Shown here: piece after piece, positions 1-5,665 of the stretch
How the letters are laid out: each line of letters begins with the position of its first letter
How positions within the stretch are numbered: the stretch's first letter is position 1
NCBI GenBank assembly: GCA_035292505.1
Contig: DATDQA010000298.1
Location: 1 to 5,969, forward strand
From: DATDQA01 sp035292505
Lineage (GTDB): Bacteria > Bacteroidota > Bacteroidia > Chitinophagales > Saprospiraceae
Direction of reading: 5' to 3'
DNA: 5,969 nt
The notes under the pieces: generated by a model
Told to the model about the DNA's origin: nothing
The model's database searches: none
The model's input: only the letters and a program-made list of their open reading frames with translations
Position numbers and translations under genes: made by a program

Positions 1-2
1 AG

Positions 3-155
3 CAGCTCGAAACGCAACACTGGATCGAAACTGCCTTTGAATGCAAGTATATCACTTGGGAAGCGGCAAGGCACCTTCTCGATACATGTTTGTCCATCGG
101 GAAAATGCTGGGGACGATGATGGAGAAAGCATCTACGTTCTGTGGGAAACTGTAA
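3..155 (+). CDS. four-helix-bundle protein (S23 / 23S rRNA-intervening-sequence family), C-terminal part
   Basis: Only the last 50 codons are present; the gene starts before the window. The reading frame opens with QLETQHWIETAFECKYIT and runs to TAA at 153-155. The E-T-Q-x-W-x-x-x-A pattern followed by a Tyr-Ile turn and a final helix (about residues 18-43, with IGKMLGTMM) is the C-terminal signature of the small four-helix-bundle proteins first seen as ORFs inside 23S rRNA intervening sequences, typically about 115-130 aa. Relatives include Avd, the accessory protein of diversity-generating retroelements. Most stand-alone copies in Bacteroidota have no known function; they form small helical oligomers and are cytoplasmic. 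The ending Cys-Gly-Lys-Leu comes directly before a repeat element that begins at the base after the stop. It converges with the catalase gene. The family call is by eye and is fairly strong despite truncation; no rRNA or reverse transcriptase is visible nearby to indicate a role. Confidence 0.82.
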   Translation, partial: QLETQHWIETAFECKYITWEAARHLLDTCLSIGKMLGTMMEKASTFCGKL

Positions 156-308
156 ATCGGTAACCCGTAGTCAGTAATCGGTGTAGTAGGTAAGTAGGCA
201 CTTTGAACTAATAAGTTCACACTGCTCACTTACCGACTACTGATTACCTAAGTTCATACTTTTCACTTATCAACTGTACCGATTACCGACTACTGATTAC
301 CGGGTTAC
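156..308. repeat. repeat-filled spacer between convergent genes (long form of element)
   Basis: This spacer is built almost wholly from repeated words. Positions 156-290 align with a second element at 2868-2973. Inside it, a 19-bp unit is exactly repeated at 230-248 and 283-301, and 212-234 recurs imperfectly (19 of 23 bases) at 249-271, so this copy carries an internal duplication missing from the other. Outer arms gtaaccc (160-166) and gggttac (302-308) are perfect inverted repeats, and gtagtcagtaatcggt (167-182) is nearly complementary to the block at 279-294. The element begins one base after the stop of the four-helix-bundle gene and its last arm contains the catalase stop codon (305-307 on +). 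No T-run is present, so it is not a classical intrinsic terminator, although a large hairpin could form in transcripts from either side. Confidence 0.85.
167..234 (+). repeat. dispersed repeat core, copy 1
   Basis: This 68-bp core matches 2879-2947 with only one substitution (G205 versus A2918) and one single-base insertion of G in the other copy. It contains the arms ggtaagt (189-195) and acttacc (228-234), and a small inner hairpin gaact (205-209), loop aata, agttc (214-218). Near identity at two non-coding sites 2.7 kb apart points to recent copying or gene conversion. Confidence 0.9.
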
Positions 309-1825
309 ACCTCTAAGGCTTCATGCTTCATTCCAGCCAGCACAGCATCGATATCCACTTCAAGTCCTTTCGCTACAGCCGCACCGAGACGCGCATCTGC
401 TCTGAAGAAATGACAGAGTTGTCTGTTGATGATCAGATCTTTTTTCGGTCCGGAGATGCCACTCATTGCTCCGACGATGTTTGAAACGAGGTTGTGGCGA
501 TCGTAATCGTTCATTGCTTTACTATAGAGCAGGCCTGGTTGTGTGAAGTGATCATCTTCTCCTGCACCATTGCGATCGTACCAGTCTGCCTCAGTGCTAT
601 CAAGCATCATCGGTTGTTCTTTATACTTTTCATCCAGATAGATATCGTCAAAACTGTTTGGGAAGTAATTCGGATCGCTCCCTCCGTTATCATCCACACG
701 CATATGTCCATCCCTTTCATAGTTTACGACCATGTAAGGGCACTTATTGACAGGGATCTGTTCATAATTCACACCCAGACGATAGCGATGCGCATCCGGG
801 TAGGAGAGAAGACGACCCTGGAGCATTTTATCCGGCGAATAACTGATACCATCAACTACATGTGCAGGCGCAAATGCAGATTGTTCGACATCGGCGAAGT
901 AGTTTTTTGGAATCTGATTTAATTCCATCACACCCACATCGATAAGCGGGAAGTCACCGTGTGGCCATACTTTGGTGAGATCGAAAGGATTGAAGGGGAA
1001 GTTTTTTGCCTGAACATCCGTCATGACCTGAATTTTCAATGCCCATTTGGGAAACTCCTTTCTATCAATGGCCTCTACCAGATCACGTTGTGAAAAATCA
1101 GGATCATTGCCTTTCATTTCAGCAGCATCATCATTCGTGAAGTTCTTGATTCCCTGCATTGTCTTGAAATGAAACTTCACCCACACACGTTCATTGGCGG
1201 CATTGATCATACTGAAGGTATGACTCCCAAAGCCGTGCATATGACGATGACCGTAGGGCGTACCGCGATCGCTCATCAGGATCATGACCTGGTGCAGTGA
1301 TTCGGGATTGAGACTCCAGAAATCCCACATCATTGTAGGGCTCTTACAGTTTGTGCGCGGATCACGTTTTTGGGTATGAATAAAGTCACCGAACTTCTTC
1401 GGGTCTTTGATGAAGAAGACGGGAGTGTTGTTTCCGACCAGATCCCAGTTGCCATCCTCTGTGTAAAATTTCATTGCAAAGCCGCGTGGATCGCGTTCAG
1501 TATCTGCACTCCCTTTTTCTCCTCCTACCGTAGAGAAACGGATGAAGAGTTTTGTTTCCTTCCCCACCTTGTTGAACATCTTCGCGCGTGTGTATTTTGA
1601 AATATCATGGGTGACGGTAAATGTTCCAAACGCACCTGTGCCTTTCGCATGGACAACACGTTCAGGGATGCGTTCCCGGTTGAAGTGCGCCATTTTTTCG
1701 TGGAGGATAAAATCCTGGAGCAGGAGTGGCCCGCGTGGACCAACGCTCATAGTGTTTTCATTCTCGGTATAGAGTTTACCGGAGGCCGTAGTGAGTTTAC
1801 GTTTCTTTTGCTTATCGTTTGACAT
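305..1825 (-). CDS. katA: monofunctional heme catalase
   Basis: This 506-aa small-subunit catalase converts hydrogen peroxide to water and oxygen using heme b and is cytoplasmic (no signal peptide). The catalytic His is His59 in ERVVHAKG, the distal Asn lies in GNNTPVFFIKDP (Asn132/133), and the proximal heme ligand is Tyr342 in GRLLSYPDAHRYRLG, with Arg338 four residues before it. The conserved core DFWSLNPESLHQVMILMSDRG (about 168-188) and PFNPFDLTKVWPH (277-289) are intact. Length and the short C-terminus fit clade 3 rather than the 750-residue large-subunit enzymes. The open frame continues upstream to 2188, but that part is antisense to oxyR; the ATG at 1825 (protein starting MSNDKQKK) gives the normal N-terminus and sits about 27 nt below the promoter -7 box. 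There is no Shine-Dalgarno sequence. It is divergent from oxyR, which probably activates it. All key residues are present, so it should be active. The symbol katA is by family; species naming varies. Confidence 0.97.
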   Translation of the reverse strand: MSNDKQKKRKLTTASGKLYTENENTMSVGPRGPLLLQDFILHEKMAHFNRERIPERVVHAKGTGAFGTFTVTHDISKYTRAKMFNKVGKETKLFIRFSTVGGEKGSADTERDPRGFAMKFYTEDGNWDLVGNNTPVFFIKDPKKFGDFIHTQKRDPRTNCKSPTMMWDFWSLNPESLHQVMILMSDRGTPYGHRHMHGFGSHTFSMINAANERVWVKFHFKTMQGIKNFTNDDAAEMKGNDPDFSQRDLVEAIDRKEFPKWALKIQVMTDVQAKNFPFNPFDLTKVWPHGDFPLIDVGVMELNQIPKNYFADVEQSAFAPAHVVDGISYSPDKMLQGRLLSYPDAHRYRLGVNYEQIPVNKCPYMVVNYERDGHMRVDDNGGSDPNYFPNSFDDIYLDEKYKEQPMMLDSTEADWYDRNGAGEDDHFTQPGLLYSKAMNDYDRHNLVSNIVGAMSGISGPKKDLIINRQLCHFFRADARLGAAVAKGLEVDIDAVLAGMKHEALEV

Positions 1826-1851
1826 GGTGTAGAATTTTATTGAGAATGGGT

Positions 1852-1883
1852 CAAAGATAAGGGAAGGTCTCTGGTAGACAAAA
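1852..1883 (-). promoter_or_regulatory. catalase promoter, Bacteroidota type
   Basis: Read on the minus strand, TTTTG (1883-1879) is followed by a 19-nt spacer and TATCTTTG (1859-1852). This is an exact match to the Bacteroidota housekeeping promoter pattern TTTG-N19-21-TAnnTTTG. Transcription would start near 1845-1847, giving a leader of about 20 nt before the ATG at 1825. The spacing to the start codon also supports the chosen catalase start. Seen directly; promoter activity is inferred. Confidence 0.8.
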
Positions 1884-1918
1884 CTGATATTTTCTATATT
1901 CGTATAGATATAGTCTAT
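1883..1918. promoter_or_regulatory. candidate OxyR operator in katA-oxyR divergent region
   Basis: ATAG (1904-1907), 7 nt and CTAT (1915-1918) match the known OxyR half-site ATAGnTnnnAnCTAT except for the inner A, and contain the LysR-type T-N11-A. A weaker half-site ends in CTAT at 1894-1897 (its first four bases are ACTG) and is separated by 6 nt, where the E. coli consensus has 7. The centre is a perfect dyad: TCTATA (1893-1898), TTCG, TATAGA (1903-1908). The site lies directly upstream of the catalase -33 box, where an activator would contact RNA polymerase, and ends 3 bp before the oxyR ATG, where bound protein could block oxyR transcription. Binding is inferred from the match and position. 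Confidence 0.72.
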
Positions 1919-1921
1919 GTA

Positions 1922-2875
1922 ATGAACCTCCAACAACTTAAATATATTGTTGCGATTGACCAGGAACGGCATTTTACGCAGGCAGCGCAAAAATGTTTTG
2001 TGACTCAAGCCACACTCAGTATGATGGTGAAGAAACTGGAAGACGAGCTTGGAATGAAGATTTTTGACCGATCCAGGCTCCCAGTCATGGTAACTGCGGA
2101 AGGACAATTGATCATTGAGCATGCAAGGAAAATCCTCCAGGATGTCACAATGCTGCAGGAGTCGGCACAGGAACTTCGCGGTGAGCATATCGGAGAAGTA
2201 CGCATAGGGGTCATTCCCACACTAGCACCTTACCTGTTGCCTCTCTTCTTAAAATCTCTGTCCGTCAATCATCCTCGCCTGCGGGTCACCATCCGCGAAT
2301 TGATCACAAACCGCATCATCACAGAACTGCAGCATGGGAATTTAGATATTGGGTTGGTTGCGACTCCACTCCATGAACCTACGCTAGAGGAGTTTCCTTT
2401 GTTCTATGAAGAGTTTTATGCATATGCTTCGAAAACCGAAAACCTTCCGACGAAAAAGTACCTGTTACCAAAACATATTAATCCCGAACACCTCTGGCTT
2501 CTCGAAGAAGGACATTGTATGCGCAATCAGCTCTTCAATCTTTGCGCGCTCAGGATCAAAGAGGATACACAAGGGACACTGAATTATGAGGCAGGAAGTA
2601 TTGAGACGTTGATCAATCTTGTAGATCGCAGCGGTGGTGTCACTATCATTCCTCAACTCGCAACCACCCGGCTCAACGCTGCTCAAGGAAAAAAACTCCG
2701 TGAGTTCGCACCTCCTAAACCAGTAAGAGAAATCAGCCTCGTTGTACGCCGAAATTTTCCGCGGAGAAAAATGATGAGCTACATCAGGGATGAGATTATC
2801 AAAGGTGTACGGAAATATGTGTTGTTGGATGAGAAGGGATTGAAGATTGTAGAACTTGTGAATGGTGATCGGTAA
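1922..2875 (+). CDS. oxyR: peroxide-sensing LysR-type transcriptional regulator OxyR
   Basis: This 317-aa protein has a LysR N-terminal winged helix-turn-helix (about residues 1-60: LQQLKYIVAIDQERHFTQAAQKC, then TQATLSMMVKKLEDELGMKIFDR), a linker helix (about 61-90) and a C-terminal substrate-binding-like sensor domain (about 91-300). The sensor carries EEGHCMRNQLFNLC, with Cys199 and Cys208 at the same numbers as the E. coli OxyR pair that forms a disulfide on oxidation by peroxide. It is therefore OxyR proper rather than a generic LysR protein. It is divergent from the catalase gene across 96 bp containing a candidate OxyR site, so activation of katA and autoregulation are likely. The start ATG has no Shine-Dalgarno sequence, as is usual in Bacteroidota. 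The protein is about 12 residues longer than E. coli OxyR; the final codons and stop (from 2868) lie inside a repeat element, so the tail may be repeat-derived. I see no good promoter match for oxyR itself. Confidence 0.96.
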   Translation: MNLQQLKYIVAIDQERHFTQAAQKCFVTQATLSMMVKKLEDELGMKIFDRSRLPVMVTAEGQLIIEHARKILQDVTMLQESAQELRGEHIGEVRIGVIPTLAPYLLPLFLKSLSVNHPRLRVTIRELITNRIITELQHGNLDIGLVATPLHEPTLEEFPLFYEEFYAYASKTENLPTKKYLLPKHINPEHLWLLEEGHCMRNQLFNLCALRIKEDTQGTLNYEAGSIETLINLVDRSGGVTIIPQLATTRLNAAQGKKLREFAPPKPVREISLVVRRNFPRRKMMSYIRDEIIKGVRKYVLLDEKGLKIVELVNGDR

Positions 2876-2973
2876 GCGGTAGTCAGTAATCGGGTGTAGT
2901 AGGTAAGTAGGCACTTTAAACTAATAAGTTCACACTGCTCACTTACCAACTGCACTAAATACCGATTACCGAC
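2868..2973. repeat. dispersed repeat element, short form (second copy of the element at 156-308)
   Basis: This copy starts with atcggtaa (2868-2875), which holds the oxyR stop codon, continues through the 69-bp core at 2879-2947, and ends with caactg plus taccgattaccgac (2960-2973). Compared with 156-290 it lacks the internal 37-bp-period duplication and has 7 extra bases at 2953-2959. The arms ggtaagt (2902-2908) and acttacc (2941-2947) and the inner stem aact/agtt (2919-2922 and 2927-2930) are kept. There is no T-run, so a rho-independent terminator is not supported. Confidence 0.88.
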
Positions 2974-3144
2974 TTGTTTACAATTAGAAAATTTCATTCA
3001 ACGTAAGGACACCAATCGCTCTGTGTATGTTTATCCATCGACCATCACTGCTCATCCTGCCAGAGTGCAGTCTTATTCGCCTGCTCAATCTCATCTCCCC
3101 GGATATTTCCATTTTTGCACCCACATTGCACTAAATGTGACTCT
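2974..3144. other. non-coding leader upstream of the sugar-gene pair; nothing recognised
   Basis: About 170 bp with no convincing ORF, RNA gene or terminator. A promoter for the epimerase should lie here. The nearest thing to a Bacteroidota -7 box is tatgttta at 3026-3033 (7 of 8 constrained and free positions acceptable, last base A instead of G), but no TTTG occurs 19-21 nt before it, so I do not call it. Confidence 0.4.
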
Positions 3145-4197
3145 ATGAGATTGCACCTTGTCTCCGGGGGCTGTGGATTTGTTGGCAGGAATATGGTCAA
3201 ACGCCTGTATGCAAGCACGTCTGACGGTATCTTCTTTATCGATAACCTCTTTATCGGCCGTCATCCTTCAGAATGGCTTGATCTGCCAAAGTCCGGTAAT
3301 CGTGGAGTCGTCGAAGTGTTTGGAGAGGATCAAAGATTGTTCTTTCTTAAAGATGATTTCCGGAGTTTCTTGCGTCGAGTGATCGACGATCCTGACCATG
3401 TACAAAAGACATATGGCATTCCCTTCGAAAAATTCGCAGATGTCTTTCACTTTGCAGCCATTGTCGGCGGCAGAACTGTGATTGACGGCGATCCGATGAT
3501 GGTAGCTCTTGATCTTTCGATCGATGCCGAGTTTTTCTTTTGGATTTGCAGATACAAGCCGGCGCGTGTCTTATATCCGAGTTCTTCAGCCGCTTATCCT
3601 GTGAATCTGCAGACTGAGTCTGGTGCGATCGCTCTCAAGGAGTCTGATATCGACTTTAATAATATGGGTCAACCAGATATGACCTATGGATGGGCAAAAC
3701 TTACCGGCGAATACCTCTCGCATATTGCTGCAAAGTATTATGGTGTGAAAGTGACATGCATCCGTCCATTTTCAGGATATGGAGAAGATCAGGACTTATC
3801 TTATCCGATACCTGCCATTGCGCAACGCGCCGCACGACGTGAAGATCCTTTCGAAGTGTGGGGTACCGGAAAGCAGGGGAGGGATTTCGTGCATATCGAT
3901 GATGTAATGGATTGTATTCTTCTTGCCATGGATCATATCCATGATGGGACTGCGATCAATATCGGCATGGGACGCCTCACCAGTTTCCTTGAGATCATTC
4001 AGGTACTTACCGGTATTGCAGGTTATCAACCAAAGATCAAAGCGCTTACCGACAAACCGGTGGGAGTATACTCACGCTATTGCAATATGGACTATGTCAG
4101 GCAGCGACTTGGCTGGGAGGCGAAGATCACGATGGAGGAAGGAATGCGGCGCATGTATGCCGCTGCGCTTGCCCGTGAAAAAGCAACATCTGTATAA
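3145..4197 (+). CDS. NAD-dependent nucleotide-sugar epimerase/dehydratase (extended SDR)
   Basis: A 350-aa extended short-chain dehydrogenase that should act on a nucleotide-activated sugar in the cytoplasm to supply a glycan precursor. The N-terminal Rossmann fold has the nucleotide-binding loop G8-G9-C-G11-F-V-G14, and Asp33 in FFIDN ends the second strand, which suggests NAD rather than NADP. HFAAIVGG (103-109) follows the fourth strand. The catalytic set is present: serines in YPSSSAAYP (146-148) and Tyr181-x3-Lys185 in YGWAKLTGE. RPFSGYG (207-213) and GRDFVHIDDV (245-254) are typical of the C-terminal sugar-binding half. The exact sugar cannot be read from the sequence; UDP-glucose 4-epimerase, dTDP-glucose dehydratase and GDP-sugar epimerase relatives are all possible. 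The ATG at 3145 puts the glycine loop at residue 8 as usual; an in-frame TTG at 3115 would add ten unlikely residues. There is no Shine-Dalgarno sequence. Three nucleotides separate its stop from the downstream glycosyltransferase. Confidence 0.92.
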   Translation: MRLHLVSGGCGFVGRNMVKRLYASTSDGIFFIDNLFIGRHPSEWLDLPKSGNRGVVEVFGEDQRLFFLKDDFRSFLRRVIDDPDHVQKTYGIPFEKFADVFHFAAIVGGRTVIDGDPMMVALDLSIDAEFFFWICRYKPARVLYPSSSAAYPVNLQTESGAIALKESDIDFNNMGQPDMTYGWAKLTGEYLSHIAAKYYGVKVTCIRPFSGYGEDQDLSYPIPAIAQRAARREDPFEVWGTGKQGRDFVHIDDVMDCILLAMDHIHDGTAINIGMGRLTSFLEIIQVLTGIAGYQPKIKALTDKPVGVYSRYCNMDYVRQRLGWEAKITMEEGMRRMYAAALAREKATSV

Positions 4198-4200
4198 CCC

Positions 4201-5466
4201 ATGAAACGGATTATCTGTTTCGGTCCGGGACCGAAGTTCAAAGGCGGCATCAAGGATTACAATACCTCGCTTGCAAAGGCCTTTGACCGGATGCCTGATA
4301 CAGAAGTACACATCGTCTCCTGGACAAATCAGTATCCTGCGATTATCCCACGTGAATTTGTGGATAAATCGAGTAAAGCCGATCTTCTTGAGGGCACCAA
4401 TGTTGGTGTTCACTACATTACGGACTACAACAACACGTTCACCTGGCGTCAGACATATCTGCTGATGGCCGGACTGGAACCGGATATCGTCATCTTTCAA
4501 TGGTCAATTGCGTTACAGGGATTACCAATAGGGCGCATTGCACGTCAGTTGGTAAAACATAAAAACATCGAGGTCATCTTTGATATACACTTTGTGGTTC
4601 AGAAAGAAGGAAGTATTCTTGATCGCGCCTTTACACGTTATGGGATCAAATGGGCGGACACGTATATCGCACATGCATATAAGACAGTAGATGAACTACG
4701 CGCATTGTTTCCAAAGAAGCAGCTCGTCGTCACAGAGACTGGTGAGAGGAGCAAGGAAGGCACGACGGTACTGAAACTCTATCACCCTGTCTACGATCTC
4801 TTCAAACCCGATCCGGCATTTGATGTGGCTGGAATGAAACGGGCTCTGGGCCTTCGAAAACATGTATTTCTGTTTTTTGGCTTCATTCGTAAATATAAAG
4901 GACTGCATTATTGTATCCGTGCCTTTCACAAACTCGCGCAGGAACGGGACGATGTCTCATTGTTGATTTGCGGAGAATCTTTCTGGAATACATTGGATCA
5001 ATCCAAATTCAATACGCGACTGAAGTCGTTCTTGTTCGGGCTGGCGAAGAAAGTTCTTCTCAGTAAAAAAGAAGATGAACAGGACTACAATCCACTGCAG
5101 TTGATCGATCAACTTGGTATCAGGGATCGGGTCGTGGTGAAAAATGAGTTTATCGCGAATGAAGACGTACATAAATATTTCCAGGTATCCGATGCTGTCT
5201 TGTTGTTTTATGAATATGCAACTCCATCGGGTATTGAATCGTTGAGTTATAACTTCAAAAAACCGTTGATCGCCACGAAGGTTGGACACTTCCCTGAAAC
5301 GATTCAAGGTGGATTCAATGGCTATCTCGCCGAAGCCGGAAATATAGATTCGATGGCCACTCAGATGCAGAAATCTCTTGAGCATCCGATACAGCCGGAA
5401 AATATCGCAAAGGCAACAGCAATGATGAGTTGGGAGAATTATGTGAAGGCTATTTTAGGCTTATAG
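4201..5466 (+). CDS. GT4-like (GT-B fold) glycosyltransferase
   Basis: A 421-aa predicted retaining glycosyltransferase without signal peptide or membrane segment, likely working at the cytoplasmic face of the membrane to add a sugar to a glycan or lipid carrier. The N-terminal domain opens with IICFGPGPKFKGGIKDYN (4-21), the glycine-rich acceptor-side loop. The C-terminal donor domain begins about residue 220 with FLFFGFIRKYKGL, where Arg230 and Lys233 match the phosphate-binding pair of GT4 enzymes. The E-x7-E motif is Glu338 and Glu346 in YEYATPSGIES, followed by KKPLIATKVGHFPE. Residues about 260-300 (FWNTLDQSKF to EDEQDYNP) form a charged, lysine-rich stretch longer than in typical GT4 proteins and may bind membrane. 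Donor and acceptor are unknown. It follows the epimerase by 3 nt, so the two are almost certainly one transcript and possibly translationally coupled. Its TAG stop overlaps the first base pairs of a downstream repeat block. Confidence 0.92.
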   Translation: MKRIICFGPGPKFKGGIKDYNTSLAKAFDRMPDTEVHIVSWTNQYPAIIPREFVDKSSKADLLEGTNVGVHYITDYNNTFTWRQTYLLMAGLEPDIVIFQWSIALQGLPIGRIARQLVKHKNIEVIFDIHFVVQKEGSILDRAFTRYGIKWADTYIAHAYKTVDELRALFPKKQLVVTETGERSKEGTTVLKLYHPVYDLFKPDPAFDVAGMKRALGLRKHVFLFFGFIRKYKGLHYCIRAFHKLAQERDDVSLLICGESFWNTLDQSKFNTRLKSFLFGLAKKVLLSKKEDEQDYNPLQLIDQLGIRDRVVVKNEFIANEDVHKYFQVSDAVLLFYEYATPSGIESLSYNFKKPLIATKVGHFPETIQGGFNGYLAEAGNIDSMATQMQKSLEHPIQPENIAKATAMMSWENYVKAILGL

Positions 5467-5499
5467 CTTCTGGCTGCTGGCAGCTGGCTTCTGGCTGCT
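5465..5499 (+). repeat. short direct repeat overlapping the glycosyltransferase stop codon
   Basis: The 13-mer gcttctggctgct occurs exactly at 5466-5478 and 5487-5499, 21 bp apart, joined by ggcagctg. The repeat begins within the TAG stop codon of the GT4 gene (5464-5466). The gct/agc-rich wording also lets the two units partly self-pair (cagctg). It has no resemblance to the repeats at 156-308 and 2868-2973. Confidence 0.75.
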
Positions 5500-5517
5500 A
5501 ACAGTTCGTCTTTGTCC

Positions 5518-5542
5518 GGTCACTGAGCTTGTCGAAGTGGCC
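5518..5542. repeat. REP-like palindromic element
   Basis: Arms ggtcact (5518-5524) and agtggcc (5536-5542) pair over 7 bp, with one G-T wobble, around an 11-nt middle, gagcttgtcga. The phrase cactgagcttgtcgaagtg is one I recognise as a short palindromic intergenic sequence recurring in many unrelated bacterial genomes; that is recall, not a search result. No T-run follows closely. Confidence 0.65.
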
Positions 5543-5576
5543 GTTCGTTTGCACTTGAGTCTGAGTCCCGACGTTC

Positions 5577-5593
5577 TCTCTACTTTGTAGAGA
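5577..5593. repeat. perfect short hairpin in convergent spacer
   Basis: TCTCTAC (5577-5583), loop ttt, GTAGAGA (5587-5593) form a perfect 7-bp stem with a 3-nt loop. It could help end transcription between the convergent genes, but no uridine tract follows on either strand, so I record it only as a hairpin. Confidence 0.5.
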
Positions 5594-5634
5594 TCGGTAT
5601 GGGATGTCGTTGCGCTCCATTTGGATTTGGATTT

Positions 5635-5663
5635 CCTCAGCCTCAGCCTTCGCCTCAGCCTTC
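5635..5663. repeat. tandem repeat ending next to the GT2 stop codon
   Basis: The 12-mer gcctcagccttc is perfectly duplicated in tandem (5640-5651 and 5652-5663), preceded by a partial unit cctca at 5635-5639. Just upstream, ttggatttggattt is a further short tandem. The block ends two bases before the stop codon of the minus-strand gene (5666-5668). Confidence 0.8.
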
Positions 5664-5665
5664 TT

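Noticed and set aside
3..308. Diversity-generating retroelement, suggested by the Avd-like four-helix-bundle fold and adjacent repeats
   Set aside because: There is no reverse transcriptase, and the repeats are not a template/variable pair with adenine-specific differences. Most S23-family genes are unrelated to such elements.
156..308. CRISPR array
   Set aside because: The repeated units are irregular in spacing (37 and 53 bp) and degenerate, and the spacers themselves are repeats. No cas gene is present.
494..922. 142-codon plus-strand frame within the catalase gene
   Set aside because: Antisense shadow of a gene with intact catalytic residues; it has no family features.
1826..2188. N-terminal extension of the catalase frame by 121 codons
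   Set aside because: It runs antisense through the 5' part of oxyR, has no catalase-like sequence, and would bypass the clear promoter at 1852-1883. The ATG at 1825 gives a normal 506-aa enzyme.
2876..2980. Rho-independent terminator after oxyR
   Set aside because: The hairpin arms are separated by over 30 nt and no T-run follows.
2994..3127. Small minus-strand ORFs upstream of the epimerase (about 30-45 codons)
   Set aside because: No recognisable domain and low-complexity-free but random-looking sequence; not supportable as a gene or remnant.
3115..3144. TTG start adding ten residues (with two cysteines) to the epimerase
   Set aside because: The ATG at 3145 places the nucleotide-binding loop at the usual position; the extra residues have no family counterpart.
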